From CAZMXP01 sp964570285 (GTDB lineage Bacteria > Planctomycetota > PLA2), in assembly GCA_964570285.1 (NCBI GenBank), contig CAZMXP010000046.1, positions 1 through 39,157 on the forward strand: a DNA stretch of 39,157 nt. Reading direction: 5' to 3'. The number at the start of each line of letters is the position of its first letter. The first letter of the stretch is position 1. Below, one piece after another: positions 1-7,889 of this stretch. The position numbers were made by a program, and so were the translations under genes. Below the pieces are notes generated by a model. The model searched no databases and was not told the origin of the DNA. It saw only the letters and a list, made by a program, of their open reading frames with translations.

Positions 1-1003
1 AGATGTTGCTCGTCGCCTTCTCGCGCCGGATGTGCTGCTCGCGCGTCTGCAGCGCGAGGCGCATCGCGGGCATGCCGCGCGCGTCGCGGCTCACGCCGAC
101 GATGCGTCCCGGCAACTGGCGCTTGTAGTCGTCGCGCGTGGACATGAAGGCCGCGTGCGGCCCGCCGTAGCCCAGCGGCACGCCGAACCTCTGGCTGTTG
201 CCGACGACGACATCCGCCCCCCAGGCCCCGGGGGGCTCGAGCAGCGCGAGCGCGAGCAGGTCGCTCGCCACGCAGACGAGCGCCCCGCCCGCGTGCGCGC
301 GCTCGCAGAAGCCGCGGTGGTCGCGCAGCGAGCCGTCGGTCGCGGGGTACTGGATCAGCGCGCCGAAGACGCCGCGGGCGAAGTCGAAGGTCTCCTCGTC
401 GCCGACGATCACCTCGAGGTCGAGCGGCGAGGCGCGGTGCTTCACGAGCTCGATCGTCTGCGGGTGGCAGCGTTCGCTGACGAAGAACGACGTCGAGTCC
501 GACGCGCGGTTCACCGCGAGGCAGAGCGCCATCGCCTCCGCGGCGGCGGTCGCCTCGTCGAGCAGCGACGCGTTCGCGACCTCCATGCCCGTCAGGTCGC
601 AGACCACCGTCTGGAAGTTCAGCAGCGCCTCGAGGCGCCCCTGCGAGATCTCCGCCTGGTAGGGGGTGTACTGCGTGTACCAGCCCGGGTTCTCCATCAC
701 GTTGCGCTGGATCACCGCCGGCACGATCGTGTTCGAGTAGCCCATGCCGAGGAAGCTGCGCCACACCTCGTTCTTCCGCGCGATCTCGCGGAACGAGGCG
801 AGGAACTCGCTCTCCCCCCGCAGGCCCGCGAGGACCAGCGGGCCCTTCATCCGGATCCTCCTCGGGACCGCCGCGTCGGTGAGCGCCTCGAGGGAGGCGA
901 AGCCGAGATGGGCCAGCATCTCGGACGTCTCCTGTTCCGTCGGGCCGAGATGGCGGCGCAGGAACGTGTCGGTGGGTGCCAGGAGTTGCGACAGATCGGC
1001 CAC
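1..1003 (-). CDS. gcvP: Glycine dehydrogenase (decarboxylating), P-protein; N-terminal 334 residues, 3' end outside window
   Basis: P-protein of the glycine cleavage system. It is PLP-dependent, decarboxylates glycine and passes the aminomethyl group to the lipoyl H-protein. The visible part reads FLRRHLGP near the N-terminus, then GMGYSNTIVPAVIQRN, YTPYQAEISQGRLEALLNFQ, NASLLDEATAAAEA and, at the window edge, SQRFGVPLGYGGPHAAFM and LQTREQHIRREKATSNI. All are family hallmarks. The FLRRHLGP-type start resembles full-length (single-chain) GcvP more than the split GcvPA subunit, but the second half, with the PLP lysine, is not in the window. The GTG start at 1003 is chosen because GAGGTGAG lies just upstream and because the homology begins here. 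It lies 75 nt after trxB on the same strand and may be read from the same transcript. Confidence 0.95.
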   Translation of the reverse strand, partial: MADLSQLLAPTDTFLRRHLGPTEQETSEMLAHLGFASLEALTDAAVPRRIRMKGPLVLAGLRGESEFLASFREIARKNEVWRSFLGMGYSNTIVPAVIQRNVMENPGWYTQYTPYQAEISQGRLEALLNFQTVVCDLTGMEVANASLLDEATAAAEAMALCLAVNRASDSTSFFVSERCHPQTIELVKHRASPLDLEVIVGDEETFDFARGVFGALIQYPATDGSLRDHRGFCERAHAGGALVCVASDLLALALLEPPGAWGADVVVGNSQRFGVPLGYGGPHAAFMSTRDDYKRQLPGRIVGVSRDARGMPAMRLALQTREQHIRREKATSNI

Positions 1004-1078
1004 GGTTCTCACCTCATGGATGCGGGAATCGAGGGTGGCGATTCTACCCGCGAGTCGGGGGCGCCCCAAGGCGGCGGA

Positions 1079-2032
1079 TCAGTGCGCGGAGCCCTGCGTG
1101 GCGAGCCAGCGCTCGGCTTCGAGCGCGGCCATGCAGCCCGTCCCCGCGGCGGTGACCGCCTGCCGGTAGATCCAGTCCTGCACGTCGCCCGCGGCGAAGA
1201 CGCCCTCGATGCTCGTCTGCGTGGTGCCGGGCTTCACCTTCAGGTAGCCGTTGTCGTGGGTCGCGAGCACGCCCTTGAACAGGTCCGTCATCGGGGTGTG
1301 GCCGATCGCGAGGAAGAGTCCGGTCACGTCCAGCACGCGGCTCTTGCCCGTCTTGAGGTCCTTCACCCGCACCCCGGTGACCTTGTCCTGCCGCACGTCG
1401 AGCACCTCCTCGACCTCGTGGCTCCAGAGCACCTTGATCTTCGGGTTGCCGAGCACGCGCGCCTGCATCACCTTCGATGCGCGGAACTCGTCGCGCCGGT
1501 GGATCACCGTGACGCTGCGGCAGAGCCCGGCCAGGTAGGTCGCCTCCTCCATCGCCGTGTCGCCGCCGCCGACGACGGCGACGTCCTGCCCGCGGAAGAA
1601 CGACCCGTCGCAGACCGCGCACGCGGAGACGCCCTTGTTCTCCAGCGCGTGCTCGCTCTCGAGGCCCAGGTACTTCGCCTTCGCGCCCGTCGCGATGATC
1701 ACGCTGCGCGCGAGGTAGGGCTCCTCGCGCTCGGCCCAGACCCGGAAGGGGCGCGCCTTCAGGTCCACCTTGCGCACATCCTCCGTGATCAGCTCCGTCC
1801 CCTGCCGCTCCGCCTGCCCGCGGAAGCGCTCCATCAGCTCGGGCCCGGTCACCTTCTCGACGAAGCCGGGGTAGTTCTCGACGTCGGTCGTGAACATGAG
1901 CTGGCCGCCCGGCACGAGGCCGCCGGCGTTGAACCCCTCGAAGAGGAGGGGCTCGAGGTTCGCCCGCGCCGCGTAGATCGCGGCCGTCAGGCCGGCCGGG
2001 CCGGACCCGATGATGATGACGTTGCGGGCCAT
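1079..2032 (-). CDS. trxB: Thioredoxin-disulfide reductase, 317 aa
   Basis: FAD- and NADPH-dependent reductase that keeps thioredoxin reduced in the cytoplasm. The FAD-binding GSGPAG motif is at residues 9-14, the redox-active CAVC at 138-141 (followed by DG, as in bacterial TrxB), the NADPH-binding GGGDTA at 155-160, and the C-terminal second FAD motif reads GVFAAGDVQD. The length is normal for low-molecular-weight TrxB. The ATG at 2032 overlaps the stop of the upstream di-heme protein by 1 nt (TGATG), so translation is probably coupled. Co-transcription with two exported cytochrome-like oxidoreductases suggests a shared redox role, but that is inference. Confidence 0.96.
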   Translation of the reverse strand: MARNVIIIGSGPAGLTAAIYAARANLEPLLFEGFNAGGLVPGGQLMFTTDVENYPGFVEKVTGPELMERFRGQAERQGTELITEDVRKVDLKARPFRVWAEREEPYLARSVIIATGAKAKYLGLESEHALENKGVSACAVCDGSFFRGQDVAVVGGGDTAMEEATYLAGLCRSVTVIHRRDEFRASKVMQARVLGNPKIKVLWSHEVEEVLDVRQDKVTGVRVKDLKTGKSRVLDVTGLFLAIGHTPMTDLFKGVLATHDNGYLKVKPGTTQTSIEGVFAAGDVQDWIYRQAVTAAGTGCMAALEAERWLATQGSAH

Positions 2033-3129
2033 CAGAGTGAGGCGAGGAACGCGAGCAGCGCGCTCCGCTCCGCCGGGGTCAGGGCCTCGAACGCCTGCCG
2101 CACGGCGAGCGCCTCGCCGTCGTGGCGGCGGACCGCCTCCTCGACCGTCTCCGAGGCGCCGTCGTGGAAGAAGGGGCCCGTGTCGCGCAGCCCGCGCAGC
2201 GGCGCGGTCCGGTAGAGCCCGCTCGTGGCCGCGCCCTGCGTGACGCCGACGAACCCGGGCGGCTGCACGTCGTGCAGCAGCAGGTCGCTGAAGAGTTCGA
2301 CGCCGTCCATCACCGGCACGTGGCACTTCGCGCACCCGATCGACGCGAAGAGCGCCTCGCCGGCGGGCTGCGGCGCGCCCTTCGCGGGGAAATCGAGCAG
2401 TTCCATGAAGAACAGCAGGTCCTCGAGATCCTCCGGGGAGAGTTCCGGGTCCTGCACCGCGTCGGTGTCGGAGGTGATCCCGAACGGGCTCGTCGCGTCC
2501 GGGGGCACCGTGATGCCGAGCTCGTTCGCCATCGCGTCGCGCAGGAATCCGCGCAGGTCGGGGATGTTCGCCTTCCACCCGAGCTTGCCGACGCGGCCTC
2601 CGGGCAGCACGTGGGCGACCCCGCGGATCCCGTCGAGGTCGGCGTCCGCCGGGTCCTGCCGCGCGAGGATCGTCGCGTCCGAGACCGACTGCACCAGGCC
2701 GAGCCCGAGCAGCGTCGGCGAGTTGCGCTCCTCGACGAACGCCACCGTGCCGGGGATCTCCTCGCGCGCGACCGGAACCATCGAGTGCGTCTGCGCGAGT
2801 TCGCCGGTCTCCGCCGGCGAGAAGAAGCCGCCCATGCCGTCCGACATCTGCGGCCGCTGCACCTGCACGTCGCGCCCGCCCGAGCCGCCGATGACCGGGT
2901 CCACGTGGCAGGCGCGGCAACTGTCCCCGTTGAAGACGGGCCCGACCCCCGCGCCCCCGAGGAAGTCCCTGTCGAAGATCGCCCGTCCCCGCACGAAGCG
3001 CGCCTGCTCCGCCGCCGACAGCGCGCGGTGCGGCGCACCGGGCTGGCCGGGCAGCGGGATCGGCGCGCCGTCGGGGACGATGCCGGCGAGGGCGATGCCG
3101 AGGAGGAGCGCGAAAACGAGCGGCTTCAT
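2032..3129 (-). CDS. Exported di-heme oxidoreductase / peroxidase-like c-type cytochrome (DUF1111 / DHOR-like), 365 aa
   Basis: Predicted periplasmic c-type cytochrome. Residues 1-16 form a short signal peptide with a hydrophobic core. Two heme-binding CxxCH motifs are visible: CRACH at 71-75 and CAKCH at 266-270. The second is followed by a DLLLHD segment and a C-terminal TGPFFHDGA, typical of the di-heme oxidoreductase (putative peroxidase) family related to MauG and CcpA. The family name is from recognition; the substrate is unknown. The ATG at 3129 overlaps the stop of the upstream paralog by 1 nt, and its own stop overlaps the trxB start by 1 nt. The gene is therefore the middle of a tightly coupled set and probably arose by duplication of its neighbour. 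Confidence 0.85.
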   Translation of the reverse strand: MKPLVFALLLGIALAGIVPDGAPIPLPGQPGAPHRALSAAEQARFVRGRAIFDRDFLGGAGVGPVFNGDSCRACHVDPVIGGSGGRDVQVQRPQMSDGMGGFFSPAETGELAQTHSMVPVAREEIPGTVAFVEERNSPTLLGLGLVQSVSDATILARQDPADADLDGIRGVAHVLPGGRVGKLGWKANIPDLRGFLRDAMANELGITVPPDATSPFGITSDTDAVQDPELSPEDLEDLLFFMELLDFPAKGAPQPAGEALFASIGCAKCHVPVMDGVELFSDLLLHDVQPPGFVGVTQGAATSGLYRTAPLRGLRDTGPFFHDGASETVEEAVRRHDGEALAVRQAFEALTPAERSALLAFLASL

Positions 3130-4262
3130 CAGCGTGTCTCCAGGAAACGGATCAGCGCGGCACGGTCGGGGTGCGACGCGAACGCGTTGCGCGCGGCGGT
3201 CGCCTCGCCGCCATGCTCGAGGATCGCCTCCTCGATCGTATCCGCGCGCCCGTCGTGCAGGAAGGGCGCGTGGTGGCGCAGCCCCCACAGGGGCTGCGTG
3301 CGGAACTCGCGGGAGGTCGCGTTGCCCATGCGGACGCCGTCGCCGTTCTGCGCGCCGAGGTCGTGCAGCAGCAGGTCGGTGAAGGCGAACACGGGGGGGC
3401 CGCTCCGCACGAGGTTGGGGATGTGGCACTTCGCGCAGCCGATGGCCAGGAAGATCTGCTCCCCGCGGAGCGCTTCCGCGTCCATCGGGAGGGGGCTCGG
3501 GGGCGCGAGTTCCCGCACGAACGTGACGAGATCGCGCAGTTCGTCCTGCGCCAGTTCCGGGTCGGGCACGCCGTCGGCGTCCCGCGTCGGCTGCTCCGGC
3601 GCGCCGATCTGGGCGAGCGCCGGAAGCGGGTCGGTCGTGATGCCCATCTGGTTGAACAGGGGCCCTCGCACGAAGGAGACGAGCGACCCGGACTGCCCCT
3701 TGTAGCCGAAGCGCCCGAGCAGGCCGACGTCGAAGTTCGGGAAGCCGCTGATGCCGTCGGCGTCGTCGTCGAAGGGGTCCTGGTTCGCGAGGATGTCGGC
3801 GTCGGGGATGCGCTCGAGATGGCCGAGCCCGAACATCGGCGGCGCGTTGCGCTGCGCGACGACCTCGGTGCCGGGCGGGATCGTCTCGCGCGCCCCGCGC
3901 ACGTGGGAGAAGCTCCGGGCGACAAGCTGGTTGCCCTCGAAGGCGCCGACCGGGCCGGACGGCGAGCTGTTCTGGCCGAGGAAGAAGTTGCGGTAGAGCG
4001 GCGCCGAGCCGCCGGTGACGGGGATCTCGTGGCAGGCGCGGCAGGAGGCGGTGTTGAAGTCGGGCCCGTGCCCCTCGCTGCGCTGGAAGCGGCGGGAGAA
4101 GAGCGCCTTTCCCCGCCCGAACGCCGCGAGCGTGGCCGCGTCGAGGCCGGGGTTGGGATCGCCGAGCGGCGCCGCGATCAGCGCCGCGCCCGGGCCGCCC
4201 CCCCCGCAGGAGGCGAGCGCCGCGACGAGCGCGAACCGGAAGAGGGAGGGCCGCCCCCGCAC
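3129..4262 (-). CDS. Di-heme oxidoreductase-like lipoprotein (DUF1111 / DHOR-like), 377 aa
   Basis: Paralog of the next gene downstream. The N-terminus is a lipoprotein signal with lipobox LASC and the lipidated Cys at residue 19, followed by four glycines, so the protein is probably membrane anchored. Heme motifs are CRACH at 74-78 and CAKCH at 276-280. The family end motif APFLHDGRADTIEEAIL is present. An Asp-rich loop, DPFDDDADG near residue 162, may bind calcium, as seen in related peroxidases (inference). The start is GTG at 4262, chosen because it gives the complete signal peptide; a GAGGGG run touches it. It lies 9 nt after the metallopeptidase stop, within the same operon. A G-rich 14-mer repeat (3491-3504) falls in a Pro-rich linker of this gene. 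Confidence 0.84.
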   Translation of the reverse strand: MRGRPSLFRFALVAALASCGGGGPGAALIAAPLGDPNPGLDAATLAAFGRGKALFSRRFQRSEGHGPDFNTASCRACHEIPVTGGSAPLYRNFFLGQNSSPSGPVGAFEGNQLVARSFSHVRGARETIPPGTEVVAQRNAPPMFGLGHLERIPDADILANQDPFDDDADGISGFPNFDVGLLGRFGYKGQSGSLVSFVRGPLFNQMGITTDPLPALAQIGAPEQPTRDADGVPDPELAQDELRDLVTFVRELAPPSPLPMDAEALRGEQIFLAIGCAKCHIPNLVRSGPPVFAFTDLLLHDLGAQNGDGVRMGNATSREFRTQPLWGLRHHAPFLHDGRADTIEEAILEHGGEATAARNAFASHPDRAALIRFLETR

Positions 4263-4271
4263 CCCCTCAGA

Positions 4272-6119
4272 TTAACCGCCTGCCGACCTGGCGTCGATCC
4301 AGCCGGCGAAGGCGCTGGACGCCGCCTCGAAGGCGCCACCGTCGGGCGCGAGCTCCGCGATCTGCTCGTGGCCGTGCACGACGCGGATGCGGGCGCCGAG
4401 GTCGACGGTCCCCTTCCACTCGGGGATGCTCCGTGCCCGTTCGGTGCGCCTCTTCGCCTCGGCGACCGCCTCGTCCGGCGTGCGGTTGACGCTTGCCGCG
4501 AGCGCGTCCGCGGCGAGCGGCTGCTTCGTGAGGCCCTGGATGTAGTCGGGGAAGCGCCGGCTGTTGCCGGGGCGCCAGTAGTGCTCGCGCAGGTCGGGGC
4601 CGATGCGCGCGTTGTCCATCAGGTGGCCGTCGCGCGCGAGGAAGAAGTCGCGCGTCTGGTGCACGCCCATCAGCGCGAGCACGTAGCCGTGGTAGTAGGC
4701 GCTGCTCTCGCCGGCGAGCAGGTGCGGCACGCTGAGCGCGGGACGCGAGGCGCCCTCCTCGCTGTAGAGCAGCCGCCGCTCCGTCACGCGGATCTCGCGC
4801 ATCACCCGCTCGGCTGTGAGCTCCCGGTCGGGGATCTCGTAGATCGCGCGCTCGCAGTAGCAGACGGTGAACATGCCGCGCACGCCGCCGGAGGCGAAGC
4901 GCTGCTGCGCGCGGATGCCCTTCTCGATCAGGTCCCACGGCATCGCCTTCCCGTCGGCGGTGCGCGCGTAGCGCTGCTGCCAGTCGGCGTCGCCGAGCAG
5001 GCTGTCGAGGAACATGCTCTGCACCTCGGCGAACGCGACCGAGGTCGGCGCGAACTCCTGCGCGAAGCAGGGGGCGGGCATGTCCACGTTGGCGAAGTGC
5101 GCCGCGTGGCCCCCCTCGTGGAAGAGCGTCTCCGTCGCGCGCTTGCCGCTGCCCACCATGCCCGGGATCGCGTTCGCTGTGAAGTGGATGCGCGCCGGGC
5201 GGAACTTCCCCTCCTCGCGCCACGCGCAGACCGGGCCGTGCATGAAGCCGTTCTCGTACTTGCCCTTGCGGTCGACGAGGTCGAGCACCATCGTCGCGCC
5301 GCGGTAGCCGATGCCGAGCGCCGCGAAGGAGCGCCCCCAGCGGTCGAGCGCCTGCGAGAAGGGGAAGTAGGGATCCTGCTCCTTCGTGACGTCGCCCGCG
5401 ACCGCGTAGCGGAGGTTCCACGCCCGGGTCGCCTCGCGCCCCTTCTCCTTCTCGATGGACTCGAGCGCGCGCTTGCACGATTCGCGCGTCTTCGCCTCGA
5501 GCCCGTCGAGCAGCGCGAAGATCTCGCGCTTGCTCATGCCCTCGACGCGGCGCACCTTCCAGTCGTAGTAGTCCTCGCCGCCGAGCATGCGCCCGAGCCG
5601 GTTGCGCGCCTTGACGACGTCGAGGAAGCCGTGCGCGAGCACATGGTCCTCGATCGAGCGCAGCCCCTCGAAGGCCGCCTTCCGCCGCGCCTCGTCGCTT
5701 TCGGAGACGAGCATCGTGCCGAGCTTCACCGACGAGCACTCCTCGAAGGGCCGCCCCGGCACCGCGAACCCGAGCTTCATCTTCGCCCTCGCCCGCGCCA
5801 GTTCGCCCTCGAGGCCGATGATCTCCTCCGCGAGCGCCCGCGCCTCCGGCGTCGGGATCACGTTCGCCTCGAAGGTGCGCACCCACCCCTCGAGCGCGAC
5901 CCGCTCGTCGCCCGCCTTCGCGCGCTTGCACTCCTCGCGCGTGCGGGCGAGCCGCTCCGGATCCTGCAGGAACCGCTGCAGCGCGATCTCCTTGCCCTGG
6001 AAGTCCTTGCGCGCCGCGTCGGCGTCGGCGGCGAGCCCCATGTAGGCGGTCCAGAAGGCGTCCTCCTTCGCGGTGTGGAGGGCCTCGTACTCGTGGTTGA
6101 GGTCGGTGGCGTAGCTCAT
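4272..6119 (-). CDS. M3-family metallopeptidase (oligoendopeptidase-like), 615 aa
   Basis: Zinc endopeptidase of the thimet oligopeptidase / oligoendopeptidase F superfamily, which cleaves short peptides in the cytoplasm. The zinc site is HEGGH at 334-338 in the context TLFHEGGHAAHFA. Glu365 in FAEVQSMFLDSLL is the likely third ligand. The helical N-terminal half and the length of about 600 residues match M3 proteins. No signal peptide is visible. The ATG at 6119 is preceded by a TATCAT box ending 8 nt upstream, consistent with a leaderless or near-leaderless first gene of the operon that continues through the two di-heme proteins and trxB. The subfamily (PepF or another M3 member) is not resolved. 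Confidence 0.9.
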   Translation of the reverse strand: MSYATDLNHEYEALHTAKEDAFWTAYMGLAADADAARKDFQGKEIALQRFLQDPERLARTREECKRAKAGDERVALEGWVRTFEANVIPTPEARALAEEIIGLEGELARARAKMKLGFAVPGRPFEECSSVKLGTMLVSESDEARRKAAFEGLRSIEDHVLAHGFLDVVKARNRLGRMLGGEDYYDWKVRRVEGMSKREIFALLDGLEAKTRESCKRALESIEKEKGREATRAWNLRYAVAGDVTKEQDPYFPFSQALDRWGRSFAALGIGYRGATMVLDLVDRKGKYENGFMHGPVCAWREEGKFRPARIHFTANAIPGMVGSGKRATETLFHEGGHAAHFANVDMPAPCFAQEFAPTSVAFAEVQSMFLDSLLGDADWQQRYARTADGKAMPWDLIEKGIRAQQRFASGGVRGMFTVCYCERAIYEIPDRELTAERVMREIRVTERRLLYSEEGASRPALSVPHLLAGESSAYYHGYVLALMGVHQTRDFFLARDGHLMDNARIGPDLREHYWRPGNSRRFPDYIQGLTKQPLAADALAASVNRTPDEAVAEAKRRTERARSIPEWKGTVDLGARIRVVHGHEQIAELAPDGGAFEAASSAFAGWIDARSAGG

Positions 6120-6127
6120 GGAGGGTC

Positions 6128-6133
6128 ATGATA
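6128..6133 (-). promoter_or_regulatory. Putative -10 element TATCAT of the M3 peptidase operon
   Basis: TATCAT on the minus strand ends 8 nt before the ATG at 6119. With normal spacing, transcription would begin at or within 1-2 nt of the start codon. No clear -35 is visible. It belongs to a set of similar TAnnnT boxes in this window. Confidence 0.5.
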
Positions 6134-6571
6134 GCCGCCGGGCGGAAGGCGAGGGGGCTCGGGGGCGCATCGCCGGGGGCGCCTCGGGTGCCGCGAGGAC
6201 CGCGCGCGCGGAAGGAAGCGGGATCGGTACGGTCGGGAGTCTGCTCGACTCGCCGGCGCTCGGGGCCTGTCCGGGACCTGGGGCCCGACGACGCTGTGGG
6301 GCCATCCGGCCCCGGACGAGCTCCCAATCCATCGCAGAGGTGTTGCGAGATGACGAGGGGACCCGCATCCGGAGGCGAGCCGAGGGAGAACGGAGCGCAG
6401 AACGCGATCCGACGAAGAGAGTGCAACCGAAGGACGACGAGACCACGCGCAACGAGTCGGGAGGCAAGATCTGACCCGGCGGGGGCAGATGGGAGCCCTG
6501 TCGTCCCGGTGATGTTCATCCGTGCGATCGGATCCGGCGCCCCCCTTCGGACCGCTGGAAGACCGGCGCGG
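6134..6571. other. Divergent intergenic region, no supported gene
   Basis: About 440 nt between the promoter boxes of two divergent genes. Several open frames cross it on both strands, but none has a recognisable domain, ribosome binding site or convincing composition. The low-complexity Arg/Pro/Ser translations are typical of shadow frames in GC-rich DNA. The stretch from about 6340 to 6520 is slightly less GC-rich than its surroundings and could be decayed coding sequence. One copy of the G-rich 14-mer repeat lies at 6153-6166. Confidence 0.5.
6153..6166 (+). repeat. G-rich 14-mer repeat, intergenic copy
   Basis: Exact GGGGGCTCGGGGGC. Identical copies occur at 3491-3504, 22104-22117 and 27436-27449, and a variant with one inserted T at 25390-25404. 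This copy is 33 nt upstream of the M3 peptidase start, on the opposite strand. Confidence 0.6.
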
Positions 6572-6577
6572 TAGACT
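6572..6577 (+). promoter_or_regulatory. Putative -10 element TAGACT, leaderless start
   Basis: TAGACT is separated by exactly 7 nt from the ATG at 6585, which places the expected transcription start on the start codon. No Shine-Dalgarno sequence precedes the ATG. Confidence 0.5.
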
Positions 6578-6584
6578 GGGTCAC

Positions 6585-7310
6585 ATGCGCAGGAAGGCCT
6601 GCCCCGTGCTCGTGCTCCTGATCGTCGCGCGGGCGCTCGCCGGGGAGGGGCTCGAAGCGCGCATCGTGGAACTCGGGAGCGCCGATCCCGTGGTGCGGGA
6701 GCGCGCCTCCGCGGAGATCGAGAAGGCGGGCGCCGCCGCCGTGGAGCCGCTGCGCAAGGCGATTGAGGCGGAGAAGAACGCGGAGGCGAAGGCGCGCCTC
6801 GTGACGCTGCTCGACAGGGTGGACTGGCCCGAGGGCGGCACGGTCCACGAGGGGCTGAGGCTCACGCTGCGAGTCGAACGCGCGCGCTTCGCGCCGGGCG
6901 AGGAGTTCGCGGCGAGGGTCCGGGTCACGAACACGGGCAAGGCGAACCGGGAGATCGACGTCGAGACCGAGAACCCTCCGGGGCAGGGTGTCGCCGACCT
7001 CCACCGCGTGCTGCGGCTTGTCGCGATCGACGACAAGGGGCGCCACCGCGCGCTCGGCGACTTCCAGAACTTCAATCGCGGGCCGGATCGGCTCCATCTC
7101 GTGATTCCGCCCGGCGATGCGGTGACGCGACTCGCAGTACGGCCGGGCGTCGACCTCGACAAGGGCGGTCACACGGAGCGACTTCCGGCCGGCGAATACA
7201 AGCTCTACGCGGTGATCGGCGACGCGCGGGCGGCGTGGTCGGGCATGCGTCCGCCGCCGCTGCGCTCCAACGAGATCCCGATCCGGATCGGGGCGGCCGA
7301 GGAGAAGTGA
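6585..7310 (+). CDS. Secreted protein with HEAT-like N-terminal segment and Ig-like / BsuPI-type domain, 241 aa
   Basis: The function is not known. Residues 1-19 form a signal peptide (MRRKACPVLVLLIVARALAG). Residues of about 20-75 are a helical, HEAT-like segment (IVELGSADPVVRERASAEIEKAGAAAVEPL). From about residue 85 there is a beta-rich region (FAPGEEFAARVRVTNTGKANREI, then PGDAVTRLAV and LPAGEYKLYAVIGD). This resembles the BsuPI-type proteinase inhibitor or cohesin-like beta sandwich, a weak inference. The start is ATG 6585: it gives the signal peptide and lies 7 nt after TAGACT. The frame is open further upstream, but that part has no domain. The gene stands alone and is followed by a hairpin. 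Confidence 0.75.
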   Translation: MRRKACPVLVLLIVARALAGEGLEARIVELGSADPVVRERASAEIEKAGAAAVEPLRKAIEAEKNAEAKARLVTLLDRVDWPEGGTVHEGLRLTLRVERARFAPGEEFAARVRVTNTGKANREIDVETENPPGQGVADLHRVLRLVAIDDKGRHRALGDFQNFNRGPDRLHLVIPPGDAVTRLAVRPGVDLDKGGHTERLPAGEYKLYAVIGDARAAWSGMRPPPLRSNEIPIRIGAAEEK

Positions 7311-7323
7311 CGCAGGCCCGCGA

Positions 7324-7348
7324 GGGCGGCCGCCCGGTCCGGCCGCCC
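7324..7348 (+). terminator. Hairpin, possible terminator
   Basis: A perfect 9-bp inverted repeat, GGGCGGCCG and CGGCCGCCC, with a 7-nt loop starts 13 nt after the stop at 7310. No T-run follows, so the intrinsic-terminator call is tentative. Confidence 0.45.
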
Positions 7349-7479
7349 GCGATTCCGTGGGGCGCGACCTTTGCACGCAATCTGCTCTTTTCCGCCGTCG
7401 TGCTCTCCCGCGGCTTCCGCCGGCTCCTCCCCCCCCGGGTCGCTCGCGCTGACCTCGACGTGCGTGGCGAGCGCACACG

Positions 7480-7606
7480 GGAGCAAGAGCTCCCGCACGT
7501 ACGCCTGCCGGTCACCGGGCGAGAGCACCTCGACGGCCAGGTCCGGCGCGCCGGGAACGAATCCCTCGGTGTCGCACACCCTGCCCGCGCAAACGAACGC
7601 GACGTC
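7480..7606 (-). pseudogene. Remnant of a Uma2-family (DUF820) nuclease-like gene
   Basis: One minus-strand frame reads DVAFVCAGRVCDTEG, then FVPGAPDLAVEVLSPGDRQA and YVREL. This matches the central part of Uma2 proteins (PDVAFV...GAPDLVVEVLSPSDR). No start region and no C-terminal part follow in frame: downstream the translation becomes unrelated low-complexity sequence. The fragment lies back to back with a DUF4143 ATPase remnant, so this patch is a graveyard of accessory genes. The family assignment is by motif recognition; exact ends are uncertain. Confidence 0.6.
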
Positions 7607-7640
7607 CGCCCCCGCACCGGGGCGGGACGCGTCCGCGGGG

Positions 7641-7835
7641 CTCTCCGTCCTCGAGGCGTCCTTGCAGGTGGCGCTGATCCGTCCCCGGGCGGGCAACCTC
7701 GGCAGTCGGCTCGTCAAGACGCCGAAGGCCTACTTCCTTCACACGGGCATGCTCGCCCACCTGCTCGGCTTCTCCGACACTCCGCACGAGGTGCGCATCT
7801 TGGCCAGGTCGCGGCTGCTGCAAGCTGCGCGTTGA
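7641..7835 (+). pseudogene. Remnant of a DUF4143 (AAA_14-type) ATPase gene
   Basis: The plus frame reads LSVLEASLQVALIRP, then NLGSRLVKTPKAYFLHTGML and AHLLGF. This is the signature segment of the DUF4143 region of AAA_14 ATPases (LEASYQ...RLVKSPKLYFLDTGL). The Walker motifs and the rest are absent, and the frame stops at 7835 just upstream of the promoter of an intact ATPase of the same superfamily. It probably records a displaced or decayed relative. The C-terminal residues after GF do not resemble the family. Confidence 0.65.
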
Positions 7836-7860
7836 CAAGAGGTTGTATCGATAGTAACCT
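7832..7860 (+). promoter_or_regulatory. Putative promoter TTGACA-17-TAACCT of the DUF4143 ATPase
   Basis: A perfect -35 TTGACA at 7832-7837 is followed after 17 nt by a weak -10 TAACCT at 7855-7860. The segment is clearly more AT-rich than its surroundings. The start codon lies 15 nt after the -10, so the leader would be very short. Confidence 0.55.
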
Positions 7861-7863
7861 GTA

Positions 7864-7889
7864 CTTGAAAATTGCATGCAATCTTCAAG
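7864..7889. promoter_or_regulatory. 26-bp palindrome centred on the start codon, possible operator
   Basis: The arms CTTGAAAATTGCA and TGCAATCTTCAAG match as an inverted repeat with a single mismatch. The ATG at 7876 lies at the dyad centre (GCATGC). GTAC also flanks both sides. It could bind an autoregulator or fold in the mRNA to control initiation. The symmetry is seen directly; the role is inferred. Confidence 0.5.

Noticed and set aside
32..2215. Long plus-strand open frame antisense to gcvP and trxB
   Set aside because: The translation is Arg/His/Glu-rich low complexity without domains. The opposite strand encodes well-conserved enzymes. In GC-rich DNA, stop codons are rare in antisense frames.
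3171..6131. Long plus-strand frame of 986 codons, and similar ones at 9182-10980 and 16507-20157
   Set aside because: All are antisense to strong minus-strand genes and show the typical composition of shadow frames.
6126..6467. Open frames of 113-148 codons in the divergent intergenic region
   Set aside because: No ribosome binding site, no domain and Ser/Pro/Arg-rich composition. They overlap the promoter boxes of both flanking genes.
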